DNA of 61,398 nt from Flexistipes sp. GTDB lineage: Bacteria > Chrysiogenota > Deferribacteres > Deferribacterales > Flexistipitaceae. Below the pieces are notes generated by a model. The model was not told the DNA's origin and ran no database searches. It was given only the letters and a program-made list of their open reading frames with translations. The stretch spans positions 1-61,398 of the forward strand of contig NZ_JAXKVW010000016.1 of NCBI RefSeq assembly GCF_036172515.1, written 5' to 3'. Below, one piece after another: positions 42,251-52,790 of this stretch (positions are counted from its first letter, which is position 1; each line of letters begins with the position of its first letter). Position numbers and translations under genes: made by a program.

Positions 42251-45133
42251 TTATCCGGCTGTATGCTGAGATAAATATAATCTGTGATAATGTTTCCAGT
42301 TTACGGGGATTTGGACAATAAGTTCATTTACCGCGGCATATATTTTATTGTGGTTTATGCCGTACAGGAAAAGATCACGGGTAACATCGACATCGATTTT
42401 GCAGTAATCGATTATTTTTTTTATCTCTCCTTCTTTATACCATTTCAATGCCTGCAGTCCGTCAGCCGATTTTTGGGCATTAATTGTTGCCTGGGCAAGA
42501 TTGTCCAGAGAAAAACGGCGTCCGGTGATGTTTCGTATGTCCTGAAGTAAATCAATCTTTATCACAGTTTTTAGAATCCTGTTGAAATCTTCAGGTGTAT
42601 CTTTTGCATAGCCTGAAATTACTTTGAAATCAAAATTGATAATATTAAAACCGATAACCGCTTTTGCTGCAGACAGTTTTTCAATAAAGTCTCCTATATC
42701 ATTTTCTTCATAAATATAGTATTTTTCATGAATCATGGAATATGCCACAAGTGCTGAAATTCCCATTTTATCAGCTTTTTTCCAACCTCCCACTTCGTCG
42801 GCCGAATATTTTGTCTCCACATCGAAAACAAGCACATCATCATCTTTTTCAGGCATATTTTTTATGTTGGTAAACGTTTCTTTAATATCACTTTTACCTG
42901 CATCACCGGTGTTCTCTTGCAGTAAATATTCAATAAGGAATTCTGCACCTTTTTTATCCAGAGGATAATTTCCGGACCCGCACTTAGGTGAATAAATACA
43001 AGATGGGCAGCCTTCTTCACAATCACAGGATTTTATCATTTTCAATGTCCTTACGAGAAGGGGTCTGATTATTTCAAAAACCCTGCTGCATATTCCCGCC
43101 CCGCCTGCATACGAATCATAAATAAAAACAGCTGAAGATTCCAGCTGAGGGTGTAACGGGTATGAAATACCGGCAATGTCGGAGCGGTCACACAGTATAA
43201 AAGAAGGCGCCATAGCAATAAGCGAGTGCTCCAGTGCATGAATACTACCCATGAAATTAAAATTATTTTCCTCTACTTTTTCTCTGGCTTCCTCTGTCAC
43301 AATAAGATAAAAACCTTTTGTTTCAAACTGCACCGGTTCTTTTTCCAAATCAATTGTCTGGAGTTTTTCTCCGGTTTTACCCGAAATCTTATCATATCCT
43401 GTCAGCTGTTCGGAAACCTGAAGATTACAAAATCCGGCATGTATATTTTTATCATCAGAATCCATCACTTTGGATAAAATCATGGTTTCTTTGTTTATTT
43501 TGGGCATTGTATAATAATTTCCCCTGAAAGGATCCAAATAAATCTCTTTTTTATTGTGATCAACACGTTTAACGATAAAGTAATCTCCCCGATGAAGATA
43601 AACAGCATTTTCAAAGTGCTCTGTGTACAGCCTTCTACCGGAATTGGTACCTATTACGATGCCGTTGCATACAAGTGTATATGTGTCTCCGGCCATCCTG
43701 AAATCAACATTTTTATGAGGATATCTTTCCAGGGATACGTATTTAAGTCCGTCCCTATCTGTGAAAAGTTTACCTTCCGAAGCAAGTTTTTCTATATCGT
43801 TTTTCATGATATCATAATACCGCTCATTCTTTTCAACTGGCTTTTCATTAGCTGCACAGAGTATGTGTTTGCTGTTGATATTCGTGTTTTCCCTGTCGAT
43901 AGTCACCACTTCGTATTTATCGGTGAAAAGCTCCTCAGGATTTTTCGCGTAATATTGGTCCAAAGCGTCTTTAGAAGTTATCAGGCAGATAAGTGAATCT
44001 TTACTGCTTCGTCCTGAACGTCCGGCTCTCTGCCAGAGACTCATTAATGATCCCGGGTATCCCACCAGTATTGTTGAATCCACACCGCCGACATCTATCC
44101 CCATTTCGATAGCGGAAGTTGCCACAACAGCTTTTAACGTATCCTTATGAAAAGCCTGCTCGATTTTACGTCTTTCTTCGGGAAGAAAGCCGGCTCTGTA
44201 TGAGGAAACAACATTTTTCCGGGAGGGATCACCTGCTACAAGCTTGGCATAAATTTTTTCCGTCTGTTTTCTGGATTTTGTGAAACAGATGGTCTTGACT
44301 CCGGAATCAAGATTAATTTTCAGAAGGTATTGGGCAAGCGCAGACTCAGGAATGTCCGGATTAAAAATTAAGACATTTTTTTCCCCTGTTTCGGCACCAT
44401 TTTCATTTATATGATAAAATTTACGTCCAGTAAAATTTTCAACCAAATCCACCGGATTACCAATGGTGGCTGATGCACATACAAACTGCACATTGGGAAC
44501 TAAGCGAAGAAACCTTTGAAGCAGATTGTATGCCTGTGTGCCGAAGATGCCTTTATAAGTGTGGATTTCATCGATTACAACATATTTGAGATTATCAAGG
44601 AAATTCCGCCATTCGGATATTCCGGGAAGCATACTGTAATGGATAATATCCAGATTTGAGATAATAACGTTGGGCGGGGTTTTTAAAATTTTCCGTCTTT
44701 TTTGTTTCCCTGTATCCCCGTCTACAATCTCTGCTGTAAGCTTCTCTCCCAGAGGTATCTGCTCAGCAAGATTTTCGAATGCTTTTTTCTGATCGTAACC
44801 GAGAGCTTTTATTGGAAAAAGATAAAGGGCTTTTACAGACGGATTGTTTATCATATCTTCCATAATGGGAAGGTTGTAACACAATGTTTTCCCTGAAGCT
44901 GCCGGGGTCGTTATTAATGTGTCACGGCCTGATTTAATGGCCTGATAAGCATCTGTCTGGTGGGAGTATAAGGACTTTATCCCGAATTTTTCCAGAGCTG
45001 AATGAAGAAGCAGAGATTCAACATCTTCTTTGTAGTCAACCAGAGCAGGGGGCTTGGATGGAATTTCCCGCTCAAAAACAAGACTCGAAGCAAATTTGCC
45101 GTTTTTAATATATCTTATTACATTATCAATCAT
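42251..45133 (-). CDS. Helicase-exonuclease fusion (MrfA-like helicase plus DEDD exonuclease)
   Basis: The 960-aa product has an N-terminal SF2 helicase with TPAASGKT (76-83), VIDEIH (~190), ATSAIEMGID and QRAGRSGR, then a DUF1998-like region and a four-cysteine cluster CDCEEGCPSCIYSPKCG (~700). This is the layout of MrfA/Hrq1-type helicases. A C-terminal domain from ~765 shows FDVET (~770), GFNIINFDFK and DYCKIDVDVTRD (~912), the DEDDy exonuclease motifs. In Bacillus, MrfA and MrfB are separate helicase and exonuclease proteins that repair mitomycin damage; here both activities appear in one chain. Confidence 0.85.
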   Translation of the reverse strand: MIDNVIRYIKNGKFASSLVFEREIPSKPPALVDYKEDVESLLLHSALEKFGIKSLYSHQTDAYQAIKSGRDTLITTPAASGKTLCYNLPIMEDMINNPSVKALYLFPIKALGYDQKKAFENLAEQIPLGEKLTAEIVDGDTGKQKRRKILKTPPNVIISNLDIIHYSMLPGISEWRNFLDNLKYVVIDEIHTYKGIFGTQAYNLLQRFLRLVPNVQFVCASATIGNPVDLVENFTGRKFYHINENGAETGEKNVLIFNPDIPESALAQYLLKINLDSGVKTICFTKSRKQTEKIYAKLVAGDPSRKNVVSSYRAGFLPEERRKIEQAFHKDTLKAVVATSAIEMGIDVGGVDSTILVGYPGSLMSLWQRAGRSGRSSKDSLICLITSKDALDQYYAKNPEELFTDKYEVVTIDRENTNINSKHILCAANEKPVEKNERYYDIMKNDIEKLASEGKLFTDRDGLKYVSLERYPHKNVDFRMAGDTYTLVCNGIVIGTNSGRRLYTEHFENAVYLHRGDYFIVKRVDHNKKEIYLDPFRGNYYTMPKINKETMILSKVMDSDDKNIHAGFCNLQVSEQLTGYDKISGKTGEKLQTIDLEKEPVQFETKGFYLIVTEEAREKVEENNFNFMGSIHALEHSLIAMAPSFILCDRSDIAGISYPLHPQLESSAVFIYDSYAGGAGICSRVFEIIRPLLVRTLKMIKSCDCEEGCPSCIYSPKCGSGNYPLDKKGAEFLIEYLLQENTGDAGKSDIKETFTNIKNMPEKDDDVLVFDVETKYSADEVGGWKKADKMGISALVAYSMIHEKYYIYEENDIGDFIEKLSAAKAVIGFNIINFDFKVISGYAKDTPEDFNRILKTVIKIDLLQDIRNITGRRFSLDNLAQATINAQKSADGLQALKWYKEGEIKKIIDYCKIDVDVTRDLFLYGINHNKIYAAVNELIVQIPVNWKHYHRLYLSQHTAG

Positions 45134-45182
45134 AAAGTTTCATTTGTGTATACTCTGCAGATTCGTGACCGGCGCGGACGGA

Positions 45183-46133
45183 TCAGTTTAAATAGTCCGA
45201 CAGCTTTCTTTTCATAGCTTTTTTTCTCAGTTTGGCGAGAGCTCTTGATTCCACCTGCCTGACTCTTTCTCTGCTTATTTGAAGCATCTCACCAACCTCT
45301 TCAAGGGTTTTGGGTGCTTCACCCTCCATCCCGAATCTCCACTTAATAATTTTGGCTTCCCGTTCGGAAAGTTCATCCACAATTTCACTGAGGGCCTCTG
45401 TAAGAGTGCCGTGAATTATTTCCTGCTCAACACTCCCCGTTTCGGATTCAAGCAAATCTATAAAACTCTTGTCTTCACCCTCCTTGATGGGTGCTTCAAG
45501 GGAAAGATAATTTCTGGATACCCTCAATATATTTTCAATATCCTCCGTTTCCATATCGAGATACTGTGATAATTCATAAGGAGTGGGTTCTCTGCCATAT
45601 TCTTTTGTCAGCTTTTCTACAGCTCCATTTATTTTGTAAAGTATACTGGCCTGTTTGATTGGCAGTTTAACCGTTCCGGACTGTTCGGCCAAAGCCTGTA
45701 TAATGGCTTGCCTTATCCACCATACGGCATAGGATATGAATTTGACACCTCTTTCAGGATCGAAACGTTTTGCCGCTTCCACCAGACCGACATTACCCTG
45801 GTTAATCAGATCGGTCATATTTATACCTGAGTTTTTATACCTGTTTGCAATGGAAACTACAAACTTAAGATTGCTCAGGATAAGTTTATTCAATGCTTCC
45901 TCATCACCATCCTGAATCCGCTTCCCAAGCTCATACTCTTCTTCACGGGAGAGGGGGGAAAACTGAGAAATTTTATTGAGATAACTTTTGAGCATGTCGT
46001 CAGAAACAGGGGCAAGGGCAGAGGGGTCTTCTTCAAGTTTCTTTTCCAACTCCTTCGAGTCTTCCTCCACATCTTTCTCTAAAAGTTCGTCCTCTTCCTC
46101 TGCAATTTCTTCTTTCAGATTTTTTTCCGACAT
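45183..46133 (-). CDS. RNA polymerase sigma-70 family factor
   Basis: The 316-aa product starts at ATG 46133 behind GGAGA. After an acidic N-terminus it has region 1.2 (SYLNKISQFSPLSREEEYEL), region 2 (LIDQ-like LINQGNVGLVEAAKRFD, VWWIRQAII), region 3 and region 4.2 (EVGEMLQISRERVRQVESRA). Region 1.1 is absent, pointing to a group 2 factor similar to RpoS or short SigA proteins rather than the primary sigma. It is separated from the upstream clpB gene by a terminator, so it has its own promoter. Confidence 0.88.
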   Translation of the reverse strand: MSEKNLKEEIAEEEDELLEKDVEEDSKELEKKLEEDPSALAPVSDDMLKSYLNKISQFSPLSREEEYELGKRIQDGDEEALNKLILSNLKFVVSIANRYKNSGINMTDLINQGNVGLVEAAKRFDPERGVKFISYAVWWIRQAIIQALAEQSGTVKLPIKQASILYKINGAVEKLTKEYGREPTPYELSQYLDMETEDIENILRVSRNYLSLEAPIKEGEDKSFIDLLESETGSVEQEIIHGTLTEALSEIVDELSEREAKIIKWRFGMEGEAPKTLEEVGEMLQISRERVRQVESRALAKLRKKAMKRKLSDYLN

Positions 46134-46208
46134 AATCTCTCCGAAAATATTTATGTTTAATGACAGTTACTATATGATTTTGTTCATAATTATAGCACAA
46201 AAAAAAGT

Positions 46209-46230
46209 AAAGGGGAAATATTTCCCCTTT
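46209..46230 (-). terminator. Terminator of the hsp20-dnaJ-hspR-clpB operon
   Basis: AAAGGGGAAAT and ATTTCCCCTTT form a perfect 22-base palindrome three bases after the clpB stop. On the minus strand it is followed by ACTTTTTTTTG, the usual T-run. It separates the heat-shock operon from the sigma-factor gene. Confidence 0.85.
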
Positions 46231-46233
46231 ATC

Positions 46234-48831
46234 TTATTCCAGAACAAGTGAATTGTCTTTTATAGAGGCTTTCACTTCCTGGTTGTTTGTGATATTGCCT
46301 TTGATAATTTCATCGGCTATCTTGTTTTCTATCAACTTTTGTATAGCTCTTTTCATCGGTCTTGCGCCGAATTTAGGATCGTATCCGGCTTTTACCACTT
46401 TCTCCACAACGGAATCATCATAATGGAAGTTTATCATGTTTTCACTTAATCGTTTGGCAAAGTCATCCAGCAGAAGCTTTGCTATCTCTTTCAGATGTTC
46501 ATTGCTCAGCGGATGGAATACAATTATATCATCCACCCGGTTAATAAATTCCGGTTTGAAGTGTTTGGAAAGCTGATTGAAAACCAGAGCATTTATTCTG
46601 CTGTATTCGTCTTCCCAGTCCAAATCGCCCGTAAATTCTTCCTGTATCAGGTCACTTGCGATATTTGAAGTCATTATAACGACAGTGTTTCTGAAGCTGA
46701 CAGTTCTTCCCTTGGAATCTGTCAATCTGCCGTCGTCCAGTATCTGCAGCAGGATGTTGAATACGTCCTGATGCGCTTTTTCTATTTCATCGAAAAGTAT
46801 TACGCTGTAAGGCCGCCTCCTGATTTTTTCTGTAAGCTGTCCGCCTTCTTCATATCCGACATAACCGGGAGGCGAGCCTATCAATTTAGCTACAGAGTGC
46901 TTTTCCATAAATTCGCTCATATCAAATCGTATCATTGCATCTTCCGTATCGAAGAGAAACTCTGCAACAGATTTTGCCAGCTCTGTTTTACCAACACCAG
47001 TGGGGCCGAGAAATATAAACGAGCCTATAGGCTTTTTCGGATTGCTGAGCCCGGCCCTGCTTCTCCTGATAGCCTCTGAAACTGCCGCAACAGCCTTATC
47101 CTGCCCGATTACCCTTTGATGGATAAAATCTTCCATATGAATGAGCTTATCGGCTTCTTCCTCGAGCAGTTTTGTAACAGGAATACCGGTCCATTTTGAT
47201 ATAATTGATGCTATATCCTCTTCGTCCACTTCTTCTTTAAGCATTTTTTTGTCTTCCTGGATATTTTTCAGCTTTTCATTTGTCTCTTTAAGTTTTGATT
47301 CGAGTTCCACCAATTTTCCGTATTTTATCTGGGAAGCCTCTTCTAAATTGCCCTCTCTTTCAGCATTCTGCATCCTTATTTTGGCTTCCTCTATTTCCTT
47401 TTTTATTTCCCTTGATTCCTGTATCAGCGTTTTTTCATTCTGCCAGTGAGTTTTCAGTCTTGAAATTTTTTCAGTTAGATTGCTGATTTCGTTTTCAATT
47501 TTTCCCAGTCTTATTTTACCGGCCTCATTCTTCTCTTTTTTCATGGCCTGTTTTTCAATCTCAAGCTGTCTTAATTTACGCTCAAGTTCATCCAGTTCAG
47601 TTGGAAGGCTGTCTATTTCCATTCTGAGCTTTGCCGTCGCCTCATCTATTAAATCAATGGCCTTATCCGGCATAAATCTGTCTGAGATATATTTGTCAGC
47701 AAGATGAGCAGCAGCCACAATGGCTGAGTCGGTTATTTTTACACCGTGGTGTACTTCGTATTTTTCCTTCAAACCTCTTAATATGGAAACGGTGTCCTCT
47801 ACGGAAGGCTCTTTTATGTAAATCGGCTGAAAACGCCTTTCAAGAGCTGCATCTTTTTCGATATGTTTTTTATATTCATCCAGAGTTGTTGCTCCGATGC
47901 AATGCAGTTCACCTCTTGCCAGAGCGGGTTTTAAAAGATTTGCTGCATCCATAGCACCTTCAGCAGCACCGGCTCCTATCAGTGTATGCATTTCATCGAT
48001 AAACAGAACTATCTCTCCCTCACGATCTTTAATTTCTTTCAAAACAGCTTTCAGTCTGTCCTCAAATTCTCCTCTGTATTTTGTCCCGGCAATTAGGGAG
48101 CCTAAATCGAGGACCAGAACCCTTTTATCCTTTAGTGTCTCCGGTACATCACCGTTAACGACACGCTGTGCAAGCCCTTCTGCAATTGCTGTTTTACCGA
48201 CACCCGGTTCACCTATAAGAACCGGATTGTTTTTTGTTCTTCTTGAAAGTACATGCATAACCCGCCTTATTTCCTCATCTCTTCCAATAACGGGATCGAG
48301 TTTTCCTGTTGAGGCGTTTTCAGTCAGATCAATGGTATATTTTTCCAGGGCTTCCATTTTTTCTTCCGGATTTTGATCCGTAACAGTAGTGCTGCCTCTT
48401 ACATCTTTAATCGCTTTTTTTAGATCCTTTTTATCTATACCGTGTTTTAGCAGGGTTTGTCTGAGTGAATATCCGGCATTTTCCACAATTCCAAGCAGAA
48501 GATGCTCTGTGGAAACATATTCATCGGAGAATTCCTTTATGACTTTGAAAGCATAATCAAGTGCTTTCTTAGTATCATTTGAAATATATACCTGCTCCGA
48601 TCCGCTTACTGCCGGCAGGCTTGCTATTTCGTTGTTAATATCATCTTTTAAGGATGGGATATTAACACCCAGTTTCTGAAGCAAAGGTTTAATAAAGCCT
48701 TCTTCCTGGTTCACCAAGGCAAGGAGCAGGTGTGCAGGCTCAACTTGCTGATTATTTTTATTTTCTGCCAACTCAACTGCACTTTGAACAGCTTCACTGG
48801 CTTTTATGGTCATCTTGTTCCAGTTTATCAC
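46234..48831 (-). CDS. clpB: ATP-dependent disaggregase ClpB
   Basis: The 865-aa product starts at GTG 48831 with GGAGG seven bases upstream; ATG at codon 7 is an alternative. It has the N domain ([12 protein letters not shown]), AAA-1 with [17 protein letters not shown], the long middle coiled coil that is specific to ClpB, AAA-2 with [12 protein letters not shown] and the C-terminal D2-small domain. With DnaK and DnaJ it rescues aggregated proteins. It is the last gene of the heat-shock operon, 13 bases from hspR. Confidence 0.97.
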   Translation of the reverse strand: MINWNKMTIKASEAVQSAVELAENKNNQQVEPAHLLLALVNQEEGFIKPLLQKLGVNIPSLKDDINNEIASLPAVSGSEQVYISNDTKKALDYAFKVIKEFSDEYVSTEHLLLGIVENAGYSLRQTLLKHGIDKKDLKKAIKDVRGSTTVTDQNPEEKMEALEKYTIDLTENASTGKLDPVIGRDEEIRRVMHVLSRRTKNNPVLIGEPGVGKTAIAEGLAQRVVNGDVPETLKDKRVLVLDLGSLIAGTKYRGEFEDRLKAVLKEIKDREGEIVLFIDEMHTLIGAGAAEGAMDAANLLKPALARGELHCIGATTLDEYKKHIEKDAALERRFQPIYIKEPSVEDTVSILRGLKEKYEVHHGVKITDSAIVAAAHLADKYISDRFMPDKAIDLIDEATAKLRMEIDSLPTELDELERKLRQLEIEKQAMKKEKNEAGKIRLGKIENEISNLTEKISRLKTHWQNEKTLIQESREIKKEIEEAKIRMQNAEREGNLEEASQIKYGKLVELESKLKETNEKLKNIQEDKKMLKEEVDEEDIASIISKWTGIPVTKLLEEEADKLIHMEDFIHQRVIGQDKAVAAVSEAIRRSRAGLSNPKKPIGSFIFLGPTGVGKTELAKSVAEFLFDTEDAMIRFDMSEFMEKHSVAKLIGSPPGYVGYEEGGQLTEKIRRRPYSVILFDEIEKAHQDVFNILLQILDDGRLTDSKGRTVSFRNTVVIMTSNIASDLIQEEFTGDLDWEDEYSRINALVFNQLSKHFKPEFINRVDDIIVFHPLSNEHLKEIAKLLLDDFAKRLSENMINFHYDDSVVEKVVKAGYDPKFGARPMKRAIQKLIENKIADEIIKGNITNNQEVKASIKDNSLVLE

Positions 48832-48844
48832 TTATAGTTCCTCC

Positions 48845-49228
48845 TTACTCGTCTTCATTTTCTATTTCTATTTTTATTATATCTCTGTTCCTCAAAGGAA
48901 CCAAACCTTTATCACCTTGTTCCATATCGAAGTTGTCAGCATGTTTTCTTATAAAATCCCTCAATAAATCCAGCTGCTTCTGTGTTTCTTCAAGCTGCTG
49001 TTTCATATTTAAAACCACTTCAACACCCGCCAGGTTAACTCCCAGATCTTTGGTAAGTGTCAGAATAAATTTAATTTGCTCTATATCCTCCTCGGAATAG
49101 AGTCTGGTGTTACCTATTGTTCTGGAGGGCTTTATTAAACCCAGACGCTCATATTGACGGAGTGTCTGCGGGTGAATGCCGAGTATCTCAGCAACGACGC
49201 TTATCATATATAGTGGTCTGTTTTTCAT
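48845..49228 (-). CDS. hspR: Heat-shock repressor HspR (MerR family)
   Basis: The 127-aa product begins YMISVVAEILGIHPQTLRQY followed by ERLGLIKPSRTIGNTRLYS, the MerR helix-turn-helix and wing typical of HspR, and has a C-terminal coiled coil. HspR binds HAIR operators with DnaK as co-repressor. A HAIR-like site overlaps the promoter of the operon it belongs to (50844-50864), so it is probably autoregulated. Confidence 0.93.
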   Translation of the reverse strand: MKNRPLYMISVVAEILGIHPQTLRQYERLGLIKPSRTIGNTRLYSEEDIEQIKFILTLTKDLGVNLAGVEVVLNMKQQLEETQKQLDLLRDFIRKHADNFDMEQGDKGLVPLRNRDIIKIEIENEDE

Positions 49229-49238
49229 TTTTTACCCC

Positions 49239-50351
49239 TTACAGTTTTCCTTTTTGCATAATTTTTTGTCTGTTAACGATATCATAATGATTTTTCATTT
49301 CTTTCAGCGCCGCTCTGTCATTTTCAACAGCAACCTGAGGGATTTTAACTTTAATTACAACATACAAATCACCGTGACCGCCGCCTTTAAGTTTAGGCAT
49401 CCCTTTATTTCTGAGGCGGAACTTCTGATCAGGCTGAGTTCCTGCAGGGATATTAATGTTAACAGCCCCATATGGGGTTGGAACTGATATTTTTTCCCCC
49501 AGTGCAGCTTCAAACATGTCCACATCCACACTTACATACAGATTGTTTCCTTTTCTCTCATAAAACTCATGAGGGATTATTTTGGTAACGATATAAAGAT
49601 CGCCCGCAGGTGCATTATTTCTGCCTTCATGCCCTTTTCCGGTAATCCTGACTTTCGAACCGTTATCAACACCGGCCGGTACTTTTATCTTTATTTTTTC
49701 CGTTTTCTGTACAAAGCCATTTCCTTTGCAGCTGGTACATACATTGGTCAGAATTTTCCCCTGTCCTCCGCATTTGGGGCAGGGTTTGCCGAATCCGAAG
49801 ATTGAGTCGCGTCCTTCTGAACTGACTCCCTTACCGCCGCAGGCAGGGCAGGTGACAACATCTCCGCCGGAGCCTCCGCAGGATTTGCAGTTGACATGGC
49901 GACTCAGGTTTATTTCGTAAGAATTCCCCTTGACAGCATCTGCGAAAGGTATCTGGACAGAATAGTATATATCTTCTCCCTTGCTGGGTCTTTCTGTGCG
50001 GCGGTTTCTGCCGCCCCGCCCGCCGAAAAGATCACTGAAGATATCATCAAATATATCAAAACCTTCAAAATTAAAATTTCTGAAGTCCTCGAAATTAACA
50101 TTTGAATAATCATATCCTTTGCCACTCTGTGTGAAAGCATCATGTCCCATTTGATCATACTGCTTTCTTTTTTCAGGGTCAGACAAAACGGCGTAAGCTT
50201 CGGAAATTTCCTTAAATTTGTTTTCTGCTTCTTTATTGTTAGGATTAATATCAGGATGATATTTCCTTGCAAGTTTCCTGTAAGCTTTTTTTATCTCATC
50301 TTTAGAAGCGTTTTTGTCAATTCCGAGAATTTCATAATAGTTTTTAGCCAT
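49239..50351 (-). CDS. dnaJ: Chaperone DnaJ
   Basis: The 370-aa product has a J domain ([23 protein letters not shown] at ~33-35), a Gly/Phe-rich linker and four zinc motifs ([32 protein letters not shown]), then the C-terminal substrate domains. It is a class I DnaJ that stimulates DnaK. dnaK and grpE are not in this window. It is 11 bases from hsp20 and 10 from hspR. Confidence 0.96.
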   Translation of the reverse strand: MAKNYYEILGIDKNASKDEIKKAYRKLARKYHPDINPNNKEAENKFKEISEAYAVLSDPEKRKQYDQMGHDAFTQSGKGYDYSNVNFEDFRNFNFEGFDIFDDIFSDLFGGRGGRNRRTERPSKGEDIYYSVQIPFADAVKGNSYEINLSRHVNCKSCGGSGGDVVTCPACGGKGVSSEGRDSIFGFGKPCPKCGGQGKILTNVCTSCKGNGFVQKTEKIKIKVPAGVDNGSKVRITGKGHEGRNNAPAGDLYIVTKIIPHEFYERKGNNLYVSVDVDMFEAALGEKISVPTPYGAVNINIPAGTQPDQKFRLRNKGMPKLKGGGHGDLYVVIKVKIPQVAVENDRAALKEMKNHYDIVNRQKIMQKGKL

Positions 50352-50362
50352 AAGACTCCCTT

Positions 50363-50803
50363 TTAGTCCTCTTTATCCACTTTAATTGTTACAGGTTTTG
50401 ATTCATTCTTTTTGGTTATTTTGATTGCCAATATACCGTCTTTTAGTTTAGCTTTTATCCCTTCCAGATCGGCATTATTCGGCAGGCTGAAAGATCGTGT
50501 GAATTTACCGTAAGGTCTTTCCAGCCTGTAAAAATTATTGTCATTCTTGCTGTAAGGAACTTTCTTTTCACCTTTTACAACAAGCAGTCCTTCATTTACC
50601 TGAATATCCACATCCTCTTCTTTTGTCCCGGGCAGCTCCAAGGTCAGAATAATATCGCTGTCAGTTTCATATATATCCACAGGAGGATTCCAGTCCCCCT
50701 GGCGCATATTAGCTTCGTTGCTGACAGTTTCATCAAATATCTTATTGATTCTCTCCTGCACTGATAATAAATCCTTAAAAGGATCCCATCTTACTATAGC
50801 CAT
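50363..50803 (-). CDS. Small heat-shock protein Hsp20
   Basis: The 146-aa product has an alpha-crystallin domain ([22 protein letters not shown] through [20 protein letters not shown] followed by LAIKI). It begins the heat-shock operon behind a CTGGAGG ribosome binding site and prevents protein aggregation. The promoter directly upstream overlaps a HAIR-like operator. Confidence 0.94.
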   Translation of the reverse strand: MAIVRWDPFKDLLSVQERINKIFDETVSNEANMRQGDWNPPVDIYETDSDIILTLELPGTKEEDVDIQVNEGLLVVKGEKKVPYSKNDNNFYRLERPYGKFTRSFSLPNNADLEGIKAKLKDGILAIKITKKNESKPVTIKVDKED

Positions 50804-50834
50804 AATTACCTCCAGATTATATTAGTTAATAGAA

Positions 50835-50864
50835 AATATAATATCTGAGTCGGTTTATGTCAAG
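50835..50864 (-). promoter_or_regulatory. Heat-shock operon promoter with HAIR-like operator
   Basis: On the minus strand, TTGACA (50858-50863), a 17-base spacer and TATATT (50835-50840) form a near-consensus promoter. Overlapping it, CTTGACA-N7-ACTCAGA (50844-50864) matches the HspR HAIR consensus CTTGAGT-N7-ACTCAAG at ten of fourteen positions, with the exact 7-base gap. Bound HspR would cover the -35 element. Confidence 0.75.
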
Positions 50865-50912
50865 ATATATTAAGTTAGTTATTCAGATTGTGTGTGCTGA
50901 ACTAATTAATTT

Positions 50913-50941
50913 TTGAACAATCGGTGATTTTGTATTATTAT
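50913..50941 (+). promoter_or_regulatory. Promoter of the TonB-like/archease operon
   Basis: TTGAAC (50913-50918), a 17-base spacer and TATTAT (50936-50941) lie about 60 bases before ATG 51000 and would start transcription near 50948. Confidence 0.6.
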
Positions 50942-50999
50942 ATTATTCGAAATAATAAAAGTGTATTTTCACAGAAAGGACTATAAGGTATGATTATTT

Positions 51000-51869
51000 A
51001 TGAAAAATTATAAGTTTCTTATTGCTTTGATAATATCGATACTACTTCATTCCTTATTATTGAAATACCTGAAAATAGATACCGACAATGTTAGCAAAGA
51101 TAAACCTATGATTGTCGATATAATCAAACCGCCAAAAAAAGAAACTCCTGAGAAGCCAAAGAAAAAGCCGGATATTCTCAGCGACAAAAATCTTAATCTG
51201 AAAAAGAAAACGGACAGCAAAAAAGAGGAGCCAGAAATCCCGGATCGCAAACCCCAGCCCCAGCCTAAGCCTCAACCTCAACCTCAACCTCAACCTCAAC
51301 CTAAGACTGAACCTAAACCTAAGACTAAACCTAAACCCGAAACCGCTGAAACCAAAAAGGAATCGGCAATAATTTCAAAAGATGCTGAAGCTCAACCTCA
51401 GCAGGATATGCAAGAGAAACGTCAAACAGAAAAAAGTGATAAGACAAAACTTTCCAAAAAACAGATGGAAAATATTTTTAACCCATCAGAGATAATACAG
51501 GATTACGCTGAAGGGGAGAAGAAACAGAAAGAGGGAGAGGATTCTGTTAATTTTAACTCCATGGAAAACAAATATGCGTCATACTTTTATAAATTCAGGA
51601 GAAGTCTCTATCAGGTATGGACTTATCCCAGAAACTCCATTATGAATAATGAGCAGGGCAGGGTAAGAATACAATTCAGCATTCAAAAAGATGGCAGTAT
51701 TACAAATATCAGGGTTGTTAGCAGCAGCGGATATCCCGACCTTGACAGGGCAGCTGTTGACGCGCTGAAGAATATGGGAAAAGTACCTTTTGAAAATTCA
51801 TTTGACATTAATGTACTTCATGTGGACGGTTATTTTTATTACCGCTTAGGAGGCAGGTTTATCTACTGA
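51000..51869 (+). CDS. TonB-like energy transducer
   Basis: The 289-aa product has an N-terminal membrane anchor (FLIALIISILLHSLLLKYL with the S-x3-H pattern of TonB), a long Pro-rich periplasmic spacer with a PQPQPKPQ repeat (residues ~85-115), and a C-terminal TonB domain (GRVRIQFSIQKDGSITNIRV followed by SSGYPDLDRAAVDAL). It couples the proton motive force to outer-membrane transport. No exbB or exbD gene is adjacent. Its stop overlaps the archease start. Confidence 0.88.
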   Translation: MKNYKFLIALIISILLHSLLLKYLKIDTDNVSKDKPMIVDIIKPPKKETPEKPKKKPDILSDKNLNLKKKTDSKKEEPEIPDRKPQPQPKPQPQPQPQPQPKTEPKPKTKPKPETAETKKESAIISKDAEAQPQQDMQEKRQTEKSDKTKLSKKQMENIFNPSEIIQDYAEGEKKQKEGEDSVNFNSMENKYASYFYKFRRSLYQVWTYPRNSIMNNEQGRVRIQFSIQKDGSITNIRVVSSSGYPDLDRAAVDALKNMGKVPFENSFDINVLHVDGYFYYRLGGRFIY

Positions 51870-52270
51870 TGAATGATTATGAAATAATTGATACCACAGC
51901 AGACACAGGCATCAAAGCCGAAGGCACAGATTTAACCGATTTATGCAGAAACCTTTTGAGAGGTTTTTACTGCATAGCTTTTGATAAAGAAGCGTATGTG
52001 TTTAATCAACTCGGGTACAGCAACTTGAAGACACTTACTTTTGAAAATCCGGAAGATTTGATATTTTCACTTTTAAATGAGGCTGTTTTTCTGCTTTTTA
52101 CCAAAAATTCATTAATATACCCCGTGATTATATCCGAAAATGAAGTAAAGTATTCAATATTTAAAAATACAGAATATATAGAAACTGAGATAAAAGCTGC
52201 AACAAAACATAAACTGAACGTTAAAAAAACCGGTGAAAATTTTGAAGCCGTCGTGATACTCGACTTATAA
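51869..52270 (+). CDS. Archease
   Basis: The 133-aa product begins YEIIDTTADTGIKAEG with the TAD(x)GI(x)A motif of archease, followed by LTDLCRNLLRGFYCI and, near the end, IKAATKHKLNVKK and VILDL. Archease stimulates the RNA ligase RtcB. No rtcB gene lies in the window. The start codon overlaps the TonB-like stop. Confidence 0.88.
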   Translation: MNDYEIIDTTADTGIKAEGTDLTDLCRNLLRGFYCIAFDKEAYVFNQLGYSNLKTLTFENPEDLIFSLLNEAVFLLFTKNSLIYPVIISENEVKYSIFKNTEYIETEIKAATKHKLNVKKTGENFEAVVILDL

Positions 52271-52283
52271 GGAGGCTGTTAGG

Positions 52284-52790
52284 ATGGAAAAAAGAGAAGT
52301 GGTTATTCAGGAATTTCGTGAATTCTGCAAAAGTAACAGCAAAAAAAATTACAGAGGCGGGAGTTTCAGACCTTTCAAATATTATAAACATAAGGACGGG
52401 GCAAATGAGCCGGTTTATTTCATCGGAGGTCCGGGACTGTCAGTAGCTTTTTTTATAACGCTCGTAGTAGCGCTCGCATTCGTACTGCTGTCCGGTTCGT
52501 TTAGTTTTTGGTACTGGCTGCTTTTTTTTATTATTGTGATTCCGGGACTGAGAATTGCAATGAAAATAGACAAAGCAAATCAGATAAGGAGCATGGTTGC
52601 CTCCCTGGGAGAGCATGCTATTATCCTTATTGAACAATCCGAAAACTCAGAAACAAAAGAAGAAGAACTGAAGATGCTTGAAAAAAGCAGGGAGTTTCTG
52701 CAGGAAGCTCTAAAGTGGGTACATGAGCCTATGTTTGGAAAACAGTTGGAAAATCTGGAGATTTATATAAAAGAAAAAGCCCCTGAATAG
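52284..52790 (+). CDS. Hypothetical membrane protein
   Basis: ATG 52284 follows AAGGAGG. The 168-aa product has two adjacent membrane segments (~51-70 and ~75-92: LSVAFFITLVVALAFVLL and FWYWLLFFIIVIPGL) and a cytoplasmic helical C-terminal half. No family is recognised. It is the third gene of the TonB-like/archease operon and its stop lies in the loop of a terminator. Confidence 0.7.
   Translation: MEKREVVIQEFREFCKSNSKKNYRGGSFRPFKYYKHKDGANEPVYFIGGPGLSVAFFITLVVALAFVLLSGSFSFWYWLLFFIIVIPGLRIAMKIDKANQIRSMVASLGEHAIILIEQSENSETKEEELKMLEKSREFLQEALKWVHEPMFGKQLENLEIYIKEKAPE

Noticed and set aside
46577-48376. Several plus-strand frames of 60-160 codons opposite clpB.
   Set aside because: They are shadows of the clpB coding strand with serine/leucine-rich composition and no ribosome binding sites.
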